Below are positions 1 through 6,897 of a stretch of DNA of 13,336 bases, in pieces (within the stretch, counting starts at the first letter, position 1; every line of letters begins with the position of its first letter). The notes beneath the pieces were generated by a model that worked only from the letters and a program-made list of their open reading frames with translations, was not told the origin of the DNA and made no database searches. The stretch covers positions 1-13,336 of the forward strand of contig JBFWNZ010000072.1 in assembly GCA_050250795.1 (NCBI GenBank), written 5' to 3'. Origin of the DNA: JBFWNZ01 sp050250795. Its GTDB lineage: Bacteria > Pseudomonadota > Alphaproteobacteria > UBA8366. Made by a program: the position numbers and the translations under genes.

Positions 1-270
1 GCCGGCGTCCGCAACCATCGCCGGGCTGATGTCGCCGGTATAGGCCCCTTTCGGTTCGTAATGGCAGTCCTGCGCGCCGAGCCCGACCGGCGTTCCCGCG
101 ACGATCGCCGCCACCTCGGCCAGCGCCGTAAAGGGCGGGCAGACCAGCAGTTCGGCCGACAGTCCCGGCGCGCCGTCGCGAACCGCCGCGGCCAGCGCCC
201 GCGCCTCGCCGGACAGGCCATTCATCTTCCAGTTCCCCGCGATCAACGGACGGCGGCCAGCCTGAGTCAT
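1..270 (-). CDS. tpiA: Triose-phosphate isomerase, N-terminal part (cut by window edge)
   Basis: Glycolytic/gluconeogenic enzyme interconverting dihydroxyacetone phosphate and glyceraldehyde 3-phosphate in the cytoplasm. Reading leftwards from the ATG at 270-268 gives 90 uninterrupted codons that leave the window. The family N-terminus is clear: IAGNWKMNG at residues 10-18 holds the substrate-site Asn13 and catalytic Lys15, LLVCPPFTAL lies at about 41-50, GAQDCH at 65-70 and GAYTGDISPAM at 75-85. The catalytic His and Glu lie beyond the edge. The start is supported by a GGAGAG ribosome binding site (complement of 276-281), 5 nt from the ATG. The gene is divergent from the ppiD-type gene. In many alphaproteobacteria tpiA is followed by secG and pyrG, which would lie off the left edge here. 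The identity is secure; only the missing C-terminal two thirds cannot be checked. Confidence 0.97.
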   Translation of the reverse strand, partial: MTQAGRRPLIAGNWKMNGLSGEARALAAAVRDGAPGLSAELLVCPPFTALAEVAAIVAGTPVGLGAQDCHYEPKGAYTGDISPAMVADAG

Positions 271-275
271 CGGCG

Positions 276-281
276 CTCTCC
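276..281 (-). promoter_or_regulatory. Ribosome binding site of tpiA
   Basis: On the minus strand GGAGAG sits 5 nt before the ATG at 270. It is one of the few strong Shine-Dalgarno sequences in the window and it fixes the tpiA start. Confidence 0.7.
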
Positions 282-383
282 ACTCGGTCTGCATGAAATG
301 ACGCTGTTGTTTCGCATGACGGCCGCGAAATCCGCAACCGTCCCGCGGCAGGCCGGCATGCGCGCGCCGCGGCCAAATGGCTG

Positions 384-413
384 TTGCGGGCGGCGGGACC
401 GCGCCCGTAAGAT
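384..413 (+). promoter_or_regulatory. Candidate promoter for ppiD-trpE
   Basis: TTGCGG (384-389), an 18-nt spacer and TAAGAT (408-413), immediately followed by GCGC. Each hexamer matches 4 of 6 bases of the sigma-70 consensus. It lies about 80 nt before the foldase start, in the 224-bp region (271-494) divergent from tpiA. The rest of that region is GC-rich and shows no RNA gene, operator or clear tpiA promoter. The call rests on pattern alone. Confidence 0.4.
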
Positions 414-494
414 GCGCCCCCCGCGGCCTCCCGGACGTCGGCACCTGTTGGGTTGTGCCTCGATCCGCTTCCGCAAACGATCAGAGCGAACGAC

Positions 495-2393
495 ATGCTG
501 CAGACCCTCCGAAGTTCGGTCGGATCGATCGTCATCAAGGTCTTGTTCGCTTTGCTCGTCCTCAGCTTCGGCGTCTGGGGCATCGGCGACACCTTCTTCT
601 TCGGCTTCTCCGACAGAAGTGCCGCCAGCGTCGGCGACCGCGAGATTTCCCTTGAGGAGGTCGACACGGCCTTCCGCCGCGAGGTCGCGCGGTTGCGGCC
701 GCTCAACATCGACGCCCAGCGCGCACGCCAGATGGGCGTCCTGGATCAGGTCGTGACCACGCTTGTCGGCCGCGCGCTGCTTGCGGAGGAAACCGACCGC
801 CTCGGGCTCGATATCAGCGACGGGACCATCGCCGATGCCATCCGCAAGGATCCCGGCTTCCGCAACGAACTCGGTCAGTTCGACCGCAATCGCTTCGCTC
901 AGGCCCTTGCGGCGGCCGGATATACCGAGGCCGCCTATGTGGATGGCCTGCGCCGCGACCTGACGCGCGACCAGCTCGTGCTGTCGGTGACGCCGGGCCG
1001 TGCCGTTCCCGACGCGCCGGCACAGGCCCTGTTCCGCTGGCGCCAGGAACGGCGTGCCGCCGATGCTATCCGGCTGGCCGACGACCCCAATCAGGACGTG
1101 GGCACGCCGGACGACGCGACCGTTACCAAGGTCTATCAGGAGCAGTCGGCCCAGTTCACCGCGCCCGAATACCGGGCCGTCACCTATGTGCATCTGCAGC
1201 CCGGCGATTTCGCCGGCGATGTCCAGGTGCCGGAAGACCGCCTGCGCGAGACCTATCAAAGCCGGATCGAGGACTTCACGAAGCAGGAACGGCGCGCCGT
1301 CCAGCAGTTGCTGTTCCCGTCGCAGCAGGCTGCCGCCGCCGCACGGCAGGCAATCGACGCCGGCAAGTCCTTCGCGGACATTCCGGCGGCCCTGCCCGAT
1401 GCGTCCGCACAGTTTACCGATTTCGGGACGGTGGCCGCGGGCGACCTGCCGATCCAGGCGTTGTCCGATGCCGCCTTCGCGTTGCCGGAAGGTCATGTCT
1501 CGGCGCCGGTGCAAAGCCCCTTCGGCTGGCATCTGCTGCGGGTCGAACGCATCGAACCCGGCGAGGTCCAGTCCTTCGAGGCCGTGCGCGACAGGATCGT
1601 TCAGGAGATGACGCAGGAACTGGCGACGGACGCGCTGCTCCAGGCCATCGACAAGTTCGAAGACGCCCTGGGCGGCGGCGTCACGCTCGAAGAGGCCGCC
1701 GCGTCCATGAACTTCCCTCTGCGCAAGGTGGCGGCGGTGGACCGAAGCGGCCATGACGCGGATGGCACGGCGATCGAAGGATTGCCGGCGGCGCCATTCC
1801 TGGAAACCGTCGCCGGCGCGCAGCCGGGCGCGGCGGGTCTGGTCACGGAAACCGATCTGGGCACCTACTTCGTTCTGCGCGTCGATTCCGTGACGCCCTC
1901 GGCACTGCGGCCGTTGGACAGCGTCCGCGATCGGGTCGTCAAGACCTGGGCGGCGGAGCAGCGCCGGAAGGCCACGCAGCAGCGCGCCGAGGCGCTGCGC
2001 GACCGCGTTTCGCAGCCCGATGCCGATATTGCGGCCGCGGCCAGTGCCGCCGGCGCCACGGTAGAGGAGACTCCCGCGATCACCCGCGACGGCGCGGGCA
2101 TGCCGGACTGGATGCCGCGCGAGTTCGCGTCGGCCCTGTTCGGTCTTGCCAAGCCCGGCGATGCAACCGCGGTGGAAACCGAGAACGGCTATGCCGTGCT
2201 GCGGCTGCGGACGGTCGCACCCGCCGATCCGGCTGCGGACAAGGAAGCCTATGAGCGTTTCCGCGACCAGCAGGCACAGGCCTTTGCCCAGGACATGCGG
2301 ACGCAATACGGCCTCGCGCTCCAGAAGATGCATGGCGTCACCATCAACGATGCGGCCATAGACCGCCTGTACGATGCCGGTTCCACCCAGTAG
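495..2393 (+). CDS. ppiD: PpiD/SurA-type membrane-anchored peptidyl-prolyl isomerase-like chaperone
   Basis: A 632-residue periplasmic folding factor held to the inner membrane, expected to help newly exported outer-membrane and periplasmic proteins fold. The protein opens with MLQTLRSS followed by one hydrophobic segment (about residues 12-31, ending GVWGIGD). This is the signal-anchor typical of the family; the rest should be periplasmic. Residues about 40-190 form the SurA/PpiD N-terminal chaperone domain. A parvulin-like rotamase domain follows at about 263-355, ending FGWHLLRVERI. The C-terminal half (to 632) is long and helical, as in PpiD. The usual catalytic HIL at the rotamase start reads QQL, so isomerase activity may be weak or absent. 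The ATG at 495 is chosen because an in-frame TTG at 453 would add 14 polar residues ahead of the anchor. It overlaps trpE by 20 nt. The ppiD symbol is by family; orthology to E. coli PpiD is approximate. Confidence 0.9.
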   Translation: MLQTLRSSVGSIVIKVLFALLVLSFGVWGIGDTFFFGFSDRSAASVGDREISLEEVDTAFRREVARLRPLNIDAQRARQMGVLDQVVTTLVGRALLAEETDRLGLDISDGTIADAIRKDPGFRNELGQFDRNRFAQALAAAGYTEAAYVDGLRRDLTRDQLVLSVTPGRAVPDAPAQALFRWRQERRAADAIRLADDPNQDVGTPDDATVTKVYQEQSAQFTAPEYRAVTYVHLQPGDFAGDVQVPEDRLRETYQSRIEDFTKQERRAVQQLLFPSQQAAAAARQAIDAGKSFADIPAALPDASAQFTDFGTVAAGDLPIQALSDAAFALPEGHVSAPVQSPFGWHLLRVERIEPGEVQSFEAVRDRIVQEMTQELATDALLQAIDKFEDALGGGVTLEEAAASMNFPLRKVAAVDRSGHDADGTAIEGLPAAPFLETVAGAQPGAAGLVTETDLGTYFVLRVDSVTPSALRPLDSVRDRVVKTWAAEQRRKATQQRAEALRDRVSQPDADIAAAASAAGATVEETPAITRDGAGMPDWMPREFASALFGLAKPGDATAVETENGYAVLRLRTVAPADPAADKEAYERFRDQQAQAFAQDMRTQYGLALQKMHGVTINDAAIDRLYDAGSTQ

Positions 2394-3897
2394 AGACGAA
2401 GCGGCGTTCGCCGCGATCTACGATGCCGGTCAGGCGCAGATCGTCTGGACGACGCTGGTCGCCGATCTTGAGACGCCGGTTTCGGCGCTCCTCAAGCTTG
2501 CCGCCGGCCGCCCCAACAGCTTCCTGCTGGAATCGGTCGAGGGCGGCGCCGTGCGCGGCCGCTATTCGCTGGTCGGCCTGCGACCGGACCTGATCTGGCG
2601 CTGCGCCGGCGACACGGCCTGGATCAACCGCACCCCCGAGGACGCGCCCGACCGGTTCGTGCAGGAACCCGACGGGGCGCTCGCATCCCTGCGGCGGCTG
2701 ATGGCGGAATCCGCCATCGATCTGCCGGACGGCCTGCCGCCGATGGCGGCCGGGCTGGTCGGTTATATGGGCTACGACATGGTGCGGCTCATGGAGCGCC
2801 TGCCCGACCGGAACCCCGATGTGCTGGGCGTTCCCGACGGCATGTTCGTGCGGCCGACGGTGATCGCCGTGTTCGACAGCGTCGAGGACACGGTCACGGT
2901 GGTGACGCCGGTCCGCCCCGCCGCGGGCGTCGACGCGGCGCAGGCCTACCGCGCCGCGCAGGACCGGCTTCAGCGGGTGGTCGACGATCTCGACCGGGTC
3001 ATTCCCCACGAGGCGGTCTCCGCACCGGACTCCCAGGAACCGCCCGTGCCCCAGTCGAACATGTCGCGCGAGCAGTTCCACGACATGGTCCGGCGGGCCA
3101 AGGACTACATCTTTGCCGGCGACGCCTTTCAGGTGGTCGTCAGCCAGCGCTTCGAGATTCCCTTCGCGCTGCCGCCGCTGTCGCTCTATCGCGCCCTGCG
3201 GCGGCTGAACCCCTCGCCCTTCCTGTTCTTCCTCGATTTCGGAAGCTTTGCCATCGTCGGCTCAAGCCCGGAGATCCTGGTGCGGCTGCGCGACGGAACG
3301 GTCAGCATCCGCCCGGTCGCCGGCACGCGCCCCCGCGGCAAGGATGCGGCCGAGGATGCCGCCCTGGCGACGGAACTGCTGGCCGACCCCAAGGAACGCG
3401 CCGAGCACCTCATGCTGCTCGATCTCGGCCGCAACGATGTCGGCCGCGTGGCCAAGGTCGGCTCGGTGCGGGTGAAGGAGCAGTTCGTCATCGAACGCTA
3501 CAGCCATGTGATGCACATCGTCAGCCATGTGGATGGCGAGATCGACCCGCGCTTCGATGCCCTCTCCGCCCTTATGGCGGGCTTCCCGGCCGGCACGGTC
3601 TCCGGCGCGCCCAAGGTGCGTGCGATGGAGATCATCGAGGAACTGGAGCCGCAGCGCCGCGGCATCTATGCCGGCTGCATCGGCTATTTCGGCGCGAATG
3701 GCGACATGGATACCTGCATCGCCCTGCGCACGGCGGTCGTGAAGGACGGCAAGATCTACGTCCAGGCCGGCGGCGGCGTGGTCGCCGACAGCGACCCCGA
3801 GGGCGAGTGCCAGGAAAGCTGGAACAAGGCCCGCGCCGTCATGCGCGCGGCAGAGGAAGCCGTCCGCTACGCCACGCGCGGCAACACGCGGCGCTGA
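2374..3897 (+). CDS. trpE: Anthranilate synthase component I
   Basis: Cytoplasmic chorismate-using subunit (507 residues). With ammonia supplied by TrpG it makes anthranilate, the first committed step to tryptophan. The N-terminal domain carries LLES at residues 51-54, the motif where tryptophan binds in the family, so feedback inhibition is likely retained. The chorismate-binding domain shows FQVVVSQRFE, IVGSSPEILVR, RPVAGTRPRG, LDLGRNDVGRV (about 349-359), GTVSGAPK (407-414) and GGGVVADSDPEGE (466-478). All catalytic and Mg-binding blocks look intact. The ATG at 2374 is the only possible upstream start because an in-frame TAG lies at 2359-2361. The gene begins inside the end of the foldase gene with no clear Shine-Dalgarno site, suggesting translational coupling. 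It is a stand-alone TrpE, not the fused TrpEG of Rhizobium. Its partner trpG is 1.4 kb away, beyond an opposing gene. Confidence 0.98.
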   Translation: MPVPPSRDEAAFAAIYDAGQAQIVWTTLVADLETPVSALLKLAAGRPNSFLLESVEGGAVRGRYSLVGLRPDLIWRCAGDTAWINRTPEDAPDRFVQEPDGALASLRRLMAESAIDLPDGLPPMAAGLVGYMGYDMVRLMERLPDRNPDVLGVPDGMFVRPTVIAVFDSVEDTVTVVTPVRPAAGVDAAQAYRAAQDRLQRVVDDLDRVIPHEAVSAPDSQEPPVPQSNMSREQFHDMVRRAKDYIFAGDAFQVVVSQRFEIPFALPPLSLYRALRRLNPSPFLFFLDFGSFAIVGSSPEILVRLRDGTVSIRPVAGTRPRGKDAAEDAALATELLADPKERAEHLMLLDLGRNDVGRVAKVGSVRVKEQFVIERYSHVMHIVSHVDGEIDPRFDALSALMAGFPAGTVSGAPKVRAMEIIEELEPQRRGIYAGCIGYFGANGDMDTCIALRTAVVKDGKIYVQAGGGVVADSDPEGECQESWNKARAVMRAAEEAVRYATRGNTRR

Positions 3898-3900
3898 GCC

Positions 3901-5091
3901 TCAACCGGCCCCGGCGACCCTCCGGCGCACGACGGCGCTGACCGGCACCAGCTGAAAGCCGCGCTGGCGGACATCCGCGATCCAGCGCTGCAGCACCGCC
4001 AGCGTCTGTTCATGCGGATGGCAGATGCCGATGGCATAGCCGTGCTTCGTCGCCGTCCGTTCCAGTTCGGCAAGCTGGGTCTCGATGGCCGGCGCTTCCA
4101 GCACATTGTCGAGGAACACGTCCCGGCCCGCATTCGGCAGGCCCATGGCCCGCGCCAGCGACACCCCCAAGGATTGCGGGCTCGTCCGCGAGTCCAGGAA
4201 CAGCAGCCCCCGGCTCTGCACCGCCTGCAGCACCTTGCGCATGCCCGGCTCCCAGGCCGTGAACCGGCTGCCCATATGGTTGTTCAGGCCGACATAGCCG
4301 TCGAACTGCGACAGGTTCCATTCGATCCGGCGTTCGAGCTCCGCCGGTTCCAGGGTGGTGAGCAACGCGTTCTGACCCGGATTGGCCTCCGGATCGCTCG
4401 GCTCCATCGGCAGATGGACCAGCAGTTCGTGCCCCCGCTCCCGCGCCCGCCTGGCATGCTCGCGCAGATGGTTGCCATAGGGGATGAAGGCGAGCGTCAG
4501 CGGCGCCGGCAGGCCGACCGCCTCACGCGTATGCACCTGGTCGAGCCCCAGATCGTCGATCACGATGGCGATCATCGGCCGCCCCGGGACCAGCGCGACC
4601 TTGGCGGCATTCTGCTCCCAGGGTTGGCGCCCGCTCGGCAGCGCCGCGAGCTGTCCGGCCGGAGGCGCTGCCGCGCCCTCGGCAACAGGAGGCGTCGCGG
4701 TCGCAACGGATGACGGCGGAGCCTGACCGATAAGTGCTTCCGGCGAAACCGCCTCGGGATCGGCCGCCACCGGCGCCTCGTCATAGACGGCCGCCGGGGT
4801 CTCGGGTGCGCGATAGGCGCGCACCGGAACCTCATAGCCGGTCGCCACATCGGGTTCGGGCAGGCTGGCCCGCGCCGGGACCCTCTTGTCTTCCCCGCGC
4901 TCGCCGACCTTCACGCCGATCAACGCACCGGCCGCGAAGATCGCCACGGCCGCAGCGGTTCCCAGGATCGCCCGCGCCGGCACGTACTGCCGCCAGTTCT
5001 GCGGCGCCTTCTGCCGGCGTGCGGCCGGCTTGCGAGGCGCGGGCTTCTCGGACACGGAGCGTTTGGCCCCATGGCCGCGGAACTTCGACAT
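3901..5091 (-). CDS. Divergent polysaccharide deacetylase family protein (YibQ/DUF610 type)
   Basis: A 396-residue predicted envelope protein. Residues 1-40 are basic and Pro/Lys/Arg-rich. One hydrophobic segment (about 41-60) should anchor it in the inner membrane. A Pro/Ala-rich linker (about 70-165) then leads to a NodB-like fold with MIAIVIDDLG (173-182, acidic pair D179-D180), HLPMEP (226-231), NNHMGS (270-275), LDSRTS (299-304) and ICHPHEQT (356-363). The Asp and His positions fit a metal-dependent deacetylase fold, but the substrate of this family is unsettled; a cell-wall or glycan role is inferred. It starts at the ATG at 5091 under its own promoter and ends 3 bp from the trpE stop, tail to tail. 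In other proteobacteria I recall this family beside envC and ctpA, so its place among trp genes is unusual. The family is clear; its function is not. Confidence 0.9.
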   Translation of the reverse strand: MSKFRGHGAKRSVSEKPAPRKPAARRQKAPQNWRQYVPARAILGTAAAVAIFAAGALIGVKVGERGEDKRVPARASLPEPDVATGYEVPVRAYRAPETPAAVYDEAPVAADPEAVSPEALIGQAPPSSVATATPPVAEGAAAPPAGQLAALPSGRQPWEQNAAKVALVPGRPMIAIVIDDLGLDQVHTREAVGLPAPLTLAFIPYGNHLREHARRARERGHELLVHLPMEPSDPEANPGQNALLTTLEPAELERRIEWNLSQFDGYVGLNNHMGSRFTAWEPGMRKVLQAVQSRGLLFLDSRTSPQSLGVSLARAMGLPNAGRDVFLDNVLEAPAIETQLAELERTATKHGYAIGICHPHEQTLAVLQRWIADVRQRGFQLVPVSAVVRRRVAGAG

Positions 5092-5118
5092 CTAGGCATC
5101 CCATGCAAGAGTGAACGC

Positions 5119-5147
5119 AATATAGAGGGCCGTTGGGCCGCCGCCAA
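5119..5147 (-). promoter_or_regulatory. Promoter of the polysaccharide deacetylase gene
   Basis: On the minus strand TTGGCG (complement of 5142-5147), a 17-nt spacer and TATATT (complement of 5119-5124), followed by GCG. Spacing is ideal and the -10 is 5 of 6. Transcription would start near 5112, giving a leader of about 20 nt before the ATG at 5091. It is the best-looking ordinary promoter in the window. Confidence 0.6.
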
Positions 5148-5187
5148 CGCAACTCGGCTCCGCATTGCCGGCCCCCTCCCGAGGGGC

Positions 5188-5220
5188 TTGCTTCCGTCCC
5201 TGCCCGTTCCCTGCTATAAG
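5188..5220 (+). promoter_or_regulatory. Candidate promoter region for trpGDC-moaC-moeA
   Basis: GCTATAAG at 5213-5220 resembles the alphaproteobacterial -10 element (GCTANAWC, 7 of 8). Possible -35 elements are TTGCTT (5188-5193) or TTCCGT (5192-5197); neither has both a good sequence and ideal spacing. The -10 sits inside the small inverted repeat CTGCT-ATA-AGCAG (5211-5223). A start near 5227 would give a leader of about 55 nt. I saw no leader peptide with tandem Trp codons in 5092-5282, so classical attenuation is not supported. Confidence 0.35.
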
Positions 5221-5256
5221 CAGCCTTCCACGCGCGCGAGCATTGTCGGCAAATCG

Positions 5257-5270
5257 GTCAAATATTTGAC
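5257..5270. promoter_or_regulatory. Perfect 14-bp palindrome before trpG
   Basis: GTCAAATATTTGAC equals its own reverse complement. It lies in a short AT-rich patch and ends 12 nt before the trpG ATG. It could be a binding site for a dimeric regulator. In RNA it could form a hairpin (GUCAA stem, AUAU loop) next to the ribosome binding region, where no Shine-Dalgarno sequence is visible. The function is inferred from position and symmetry only. Confidence 0.4.
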
Positions 5271-5282
5271 GCTGTTGATGAA

Positions 5283-5858
5283 ATGTATCTCCTGATCGAT
5301 AACTACGACAGCTTCACCTACAACCTGTATCACTTCCTGGGTGAACTGGGCGCGACGGTCGAGGTGCGCCGGAACGATGCCCTGACCGTCGACGACGCGA
5401 TGGCGATGAAGGCGGAAGGGATCATCATCTCGCCCGGCCCCTGCACGCCCAACGAAGCCGGCATCAGCCTGGATCTGGTCCGTGCCTGCGCCGAACGCAG
5501 CATGCCGCTTCTCGGCGTCTGCCTCGGCCATCAATCCATCGGGCAGGCCTTCGGCGGCGAGGTGCTGCGGGCGCCGTCGCCGATGCACGGCAAGGTCAGC
5601 CGCATCCACCACGCGGGAACCGACATCTTCGCGGACATGCCCGACCCGTTCCAGGCGACCCGCTACCACTCGCTGATCGTGGATCGCGGCACCATGCCGA
5701 ACTGCCTCACCGTGACGGCCGAGACCGAGGACGGTCTGGTCATGGGCGTCGCGCATTGCGACCTGCCGATCTACGGCGTCCAGTTCCATCCCGAGAGCAT
5801 CGCGACCGAGGACGGCCGCCGCCTGCTGGGAAATTTCCTCAAGCTGTCGAAGGGCTGA
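5283..5858 (+). CDS. trpG: Anthranilate synthase component II (glutamine amidotransferase)
   Basis: A 191-residue class I glutamine amidotransferase that releases ammonia from glutamine and passes it to TrpE. The N-terminus has NYDSFTYNL (about 7-15), followed by ISPGPCTPNEAG. The nucleophile elbow is GVCLGHQ with Cys80, and the catalytic His169 and Glu171 lie in VQFHPESI. Length matches stand-alone TrpG, with no fused TrpD. The same subunit could also serve PabB in folate synthesis, as in some bacteria; no pabB is present here to judge. The ATG at 5283 begins directly with the conserved MYLLIDNYDSF block, so the start is secure, yet no Shine-Dalgarno sequence precedes it. It is the first gene of the run to moeA, with the next start 4 nt after its stop. 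Confidence 0.97.
   Translation: MYLLIDNYDSFTYNLYHFLGELGATVEVRRNDALTVDDAMAMKAEGIIISPGPCTPNEAGISLDLVRACAERSMPLLGVCLGHQSIGQAFGGEVLRAPSPMHGKVSRIHHAGTDIFADMPDPFQATRYHSLIVDRGTMPNCLTVTAETEDGLVMGVAHCDLPIYGVQFHPESIATEDGRRLLGNFLKLSKG
5849..5854 (+). promoter_or_regulatory. Ribosome binding site of trpD
   Basis: GAAGGG ends 8 nt before the GTG at 5863 and supports that unusual start codon. It lies within the last codons of trpG. Confidence 0.55.
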
Positions 5859-5862
5859 GCCT

Positions 5863-6897
5863 GTGACCGACCCCAAGCCCGACCTGAAAAGCCTCATCGC
5901 CAAGGTCGCCGAGCGCGCCGACCTCGCCGAGGCCGAGGCCGAGCGGGCCTTCGACGTGATGATGTCCGGCGAGGCGTCGCCGGCCCAGATCGGCGCCTTT
6001 CTGATGGGGCTGCGCGTCAAGGGCGAGACGGTCGGCGAGATCACCGGCGCCGCCCGCGCCATGCGCGGCAAGATGACCACGATTTCGGCACCTGACGGTG
6101 CGATGGACGTGGTCGGCACCGGCGGCGACGGCGCCGGCACATACAATGTCAGCACGGCCGCCGCCATCGTCGTGGCCGGCTGCGGCGTGCCGGTCGCCAA
6201 GCACGGCAACCGGGCCTTTTCCTCGAAATCCGGGGCCGCCGACGTGCTGGCGGCGCTCGGCCTCGATCTTCAGGCCGAGCCCGCGCGCGTCGAACAGGCG
6301 GTGCGGACGGCCGGCATCGGCTTTCTGATGGCACCGATCTATCACAGCGCGATGCGGCATGTCGGCCCGACCCGGGCCGAACTCGGCATCCGCACGGTGT
6401 TCAACATCCTGGGACCGCTGTGCAATCCCGCCGGCGTCCGGCGGCTCATGGTCGGCACCTTCGATGTCCGCTGGACCGAGCCGATGGCCCAGGTTCTGGG
6501 CAATCTGGGCGCGGAACGCGCCTGGGTCGTCCACGGGCATGGCGGCCTGGACGAGATGACGACCACCGGCCCGACGGAAGTTGCGGAACTGCGCGACGGC
6601 AAGGTGCGCCGGTTCACGGTGACGCCGGAGGATGCGGGCCTGCCCCGCACCACGATGGAGCATCTGCGCGGCGGCGACCCGAAATACAACGCCGACGCCA
6701 TCCGCGCCCTGCTCGGGGGCAAGCGGACCCCTTACCGGGACATCGTGCTGCTGAACGCGGGCGCCGCGCTGGTCGTGGCGGGACAGGCCGCGGATCTGCG
6801 CGACGGCGTCGCCCGCGCTGCCGTCTCCATCGACGAGGGCAAGGCGGCCGCCGCCCTGGCGAAGCTGGTCGAGACCGTCGGCGCGGTGCCGGCATGA
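5863..6897 (+). CDS. trpD: Anthranilate phosphoribosyltransferase
   Basis: A 344-residue enzyme that transfers phosphoribose from PRPP to anthranilate, the second step of the tryptophan branch. It starts with GTG. A helical N-terminal domain (about 1-75) leads to the PRPP-binding GTGGDG loop (85-90), then NVSTAAAIVVAG and KHGNR (113-117), with SSKSGAADVLAALG just after. MAPIYHSAMRHVGPTRAELGIRT gives the anthranilate-site region, and HGHGGLDEMTTTGPTE supplies the acidic pair that binds the second metal ion. All blocks are intact and the length is typical. The TGA overlaps the trpC ATG in an ATGA quartet (6894-6897), so the two are probably translationally coupled. Confidence 0.97.
   Translation: MTDPKPDLKSLIAKVAERADLAEAEAERAFDVMMSGEASPAQIGAFLMGLRVKGETVGEITGAARAMRGKMTTISAPDGAMDVVGTGGDGAGTYNVSTAAAIVVAGCGVPVAKHGNRAFSSKSGAADVLAALGLDLQAEPARVEQAVRTAGIGFLMAPIYHSAMRHVGPTRAELGIRTVFNILGPLCNPAGVRRLMVGTFDVRWTEPMAQVLGNLGAERAWVVHGHGGLDEMTTTGPTEVAELRDGKVRRFTVTPEDAGLPRTTMEHLRGGDPKYNADAIRALLGGKRTPYRDIVLLNAGAALVVAGQAADLRDGVARAAVSIDEGKAAAALAKLVETVGAVPA

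Noticed and set aside
299..309. The 11-mer TGACGCTGTTG occurs before ppiD and again at 5267-5277 before trpG
   Set aside because: Repeated 11-mers are expected by chance in 13 kb. The copies lie in different settings and only the second is next to a palindrome.
453..494. Earlier TTG start for the foldase
   Set aside because: It would place 14 polar residues before the signal anchor; ATG 495 gives the usual MLQTLRSS opening.
267..2333. A 688-codon open frame on the minus strand covering the foldase gene
   Set aside because: It is antisense to a gene with a clear signal anchor and family domains. The translation is Arg/Gly/His-rich with no recognisable domain, a usual result of high GC with few stops in that frame.
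5092..5282. A trp leader peptide or attenuator before trpG
   Set aside because: No short frame with tandem Trp codons and no terminator hairpin with a T-tract. The stem CCCCT-CCCG-AGGGG (5173-5186) lacks both.
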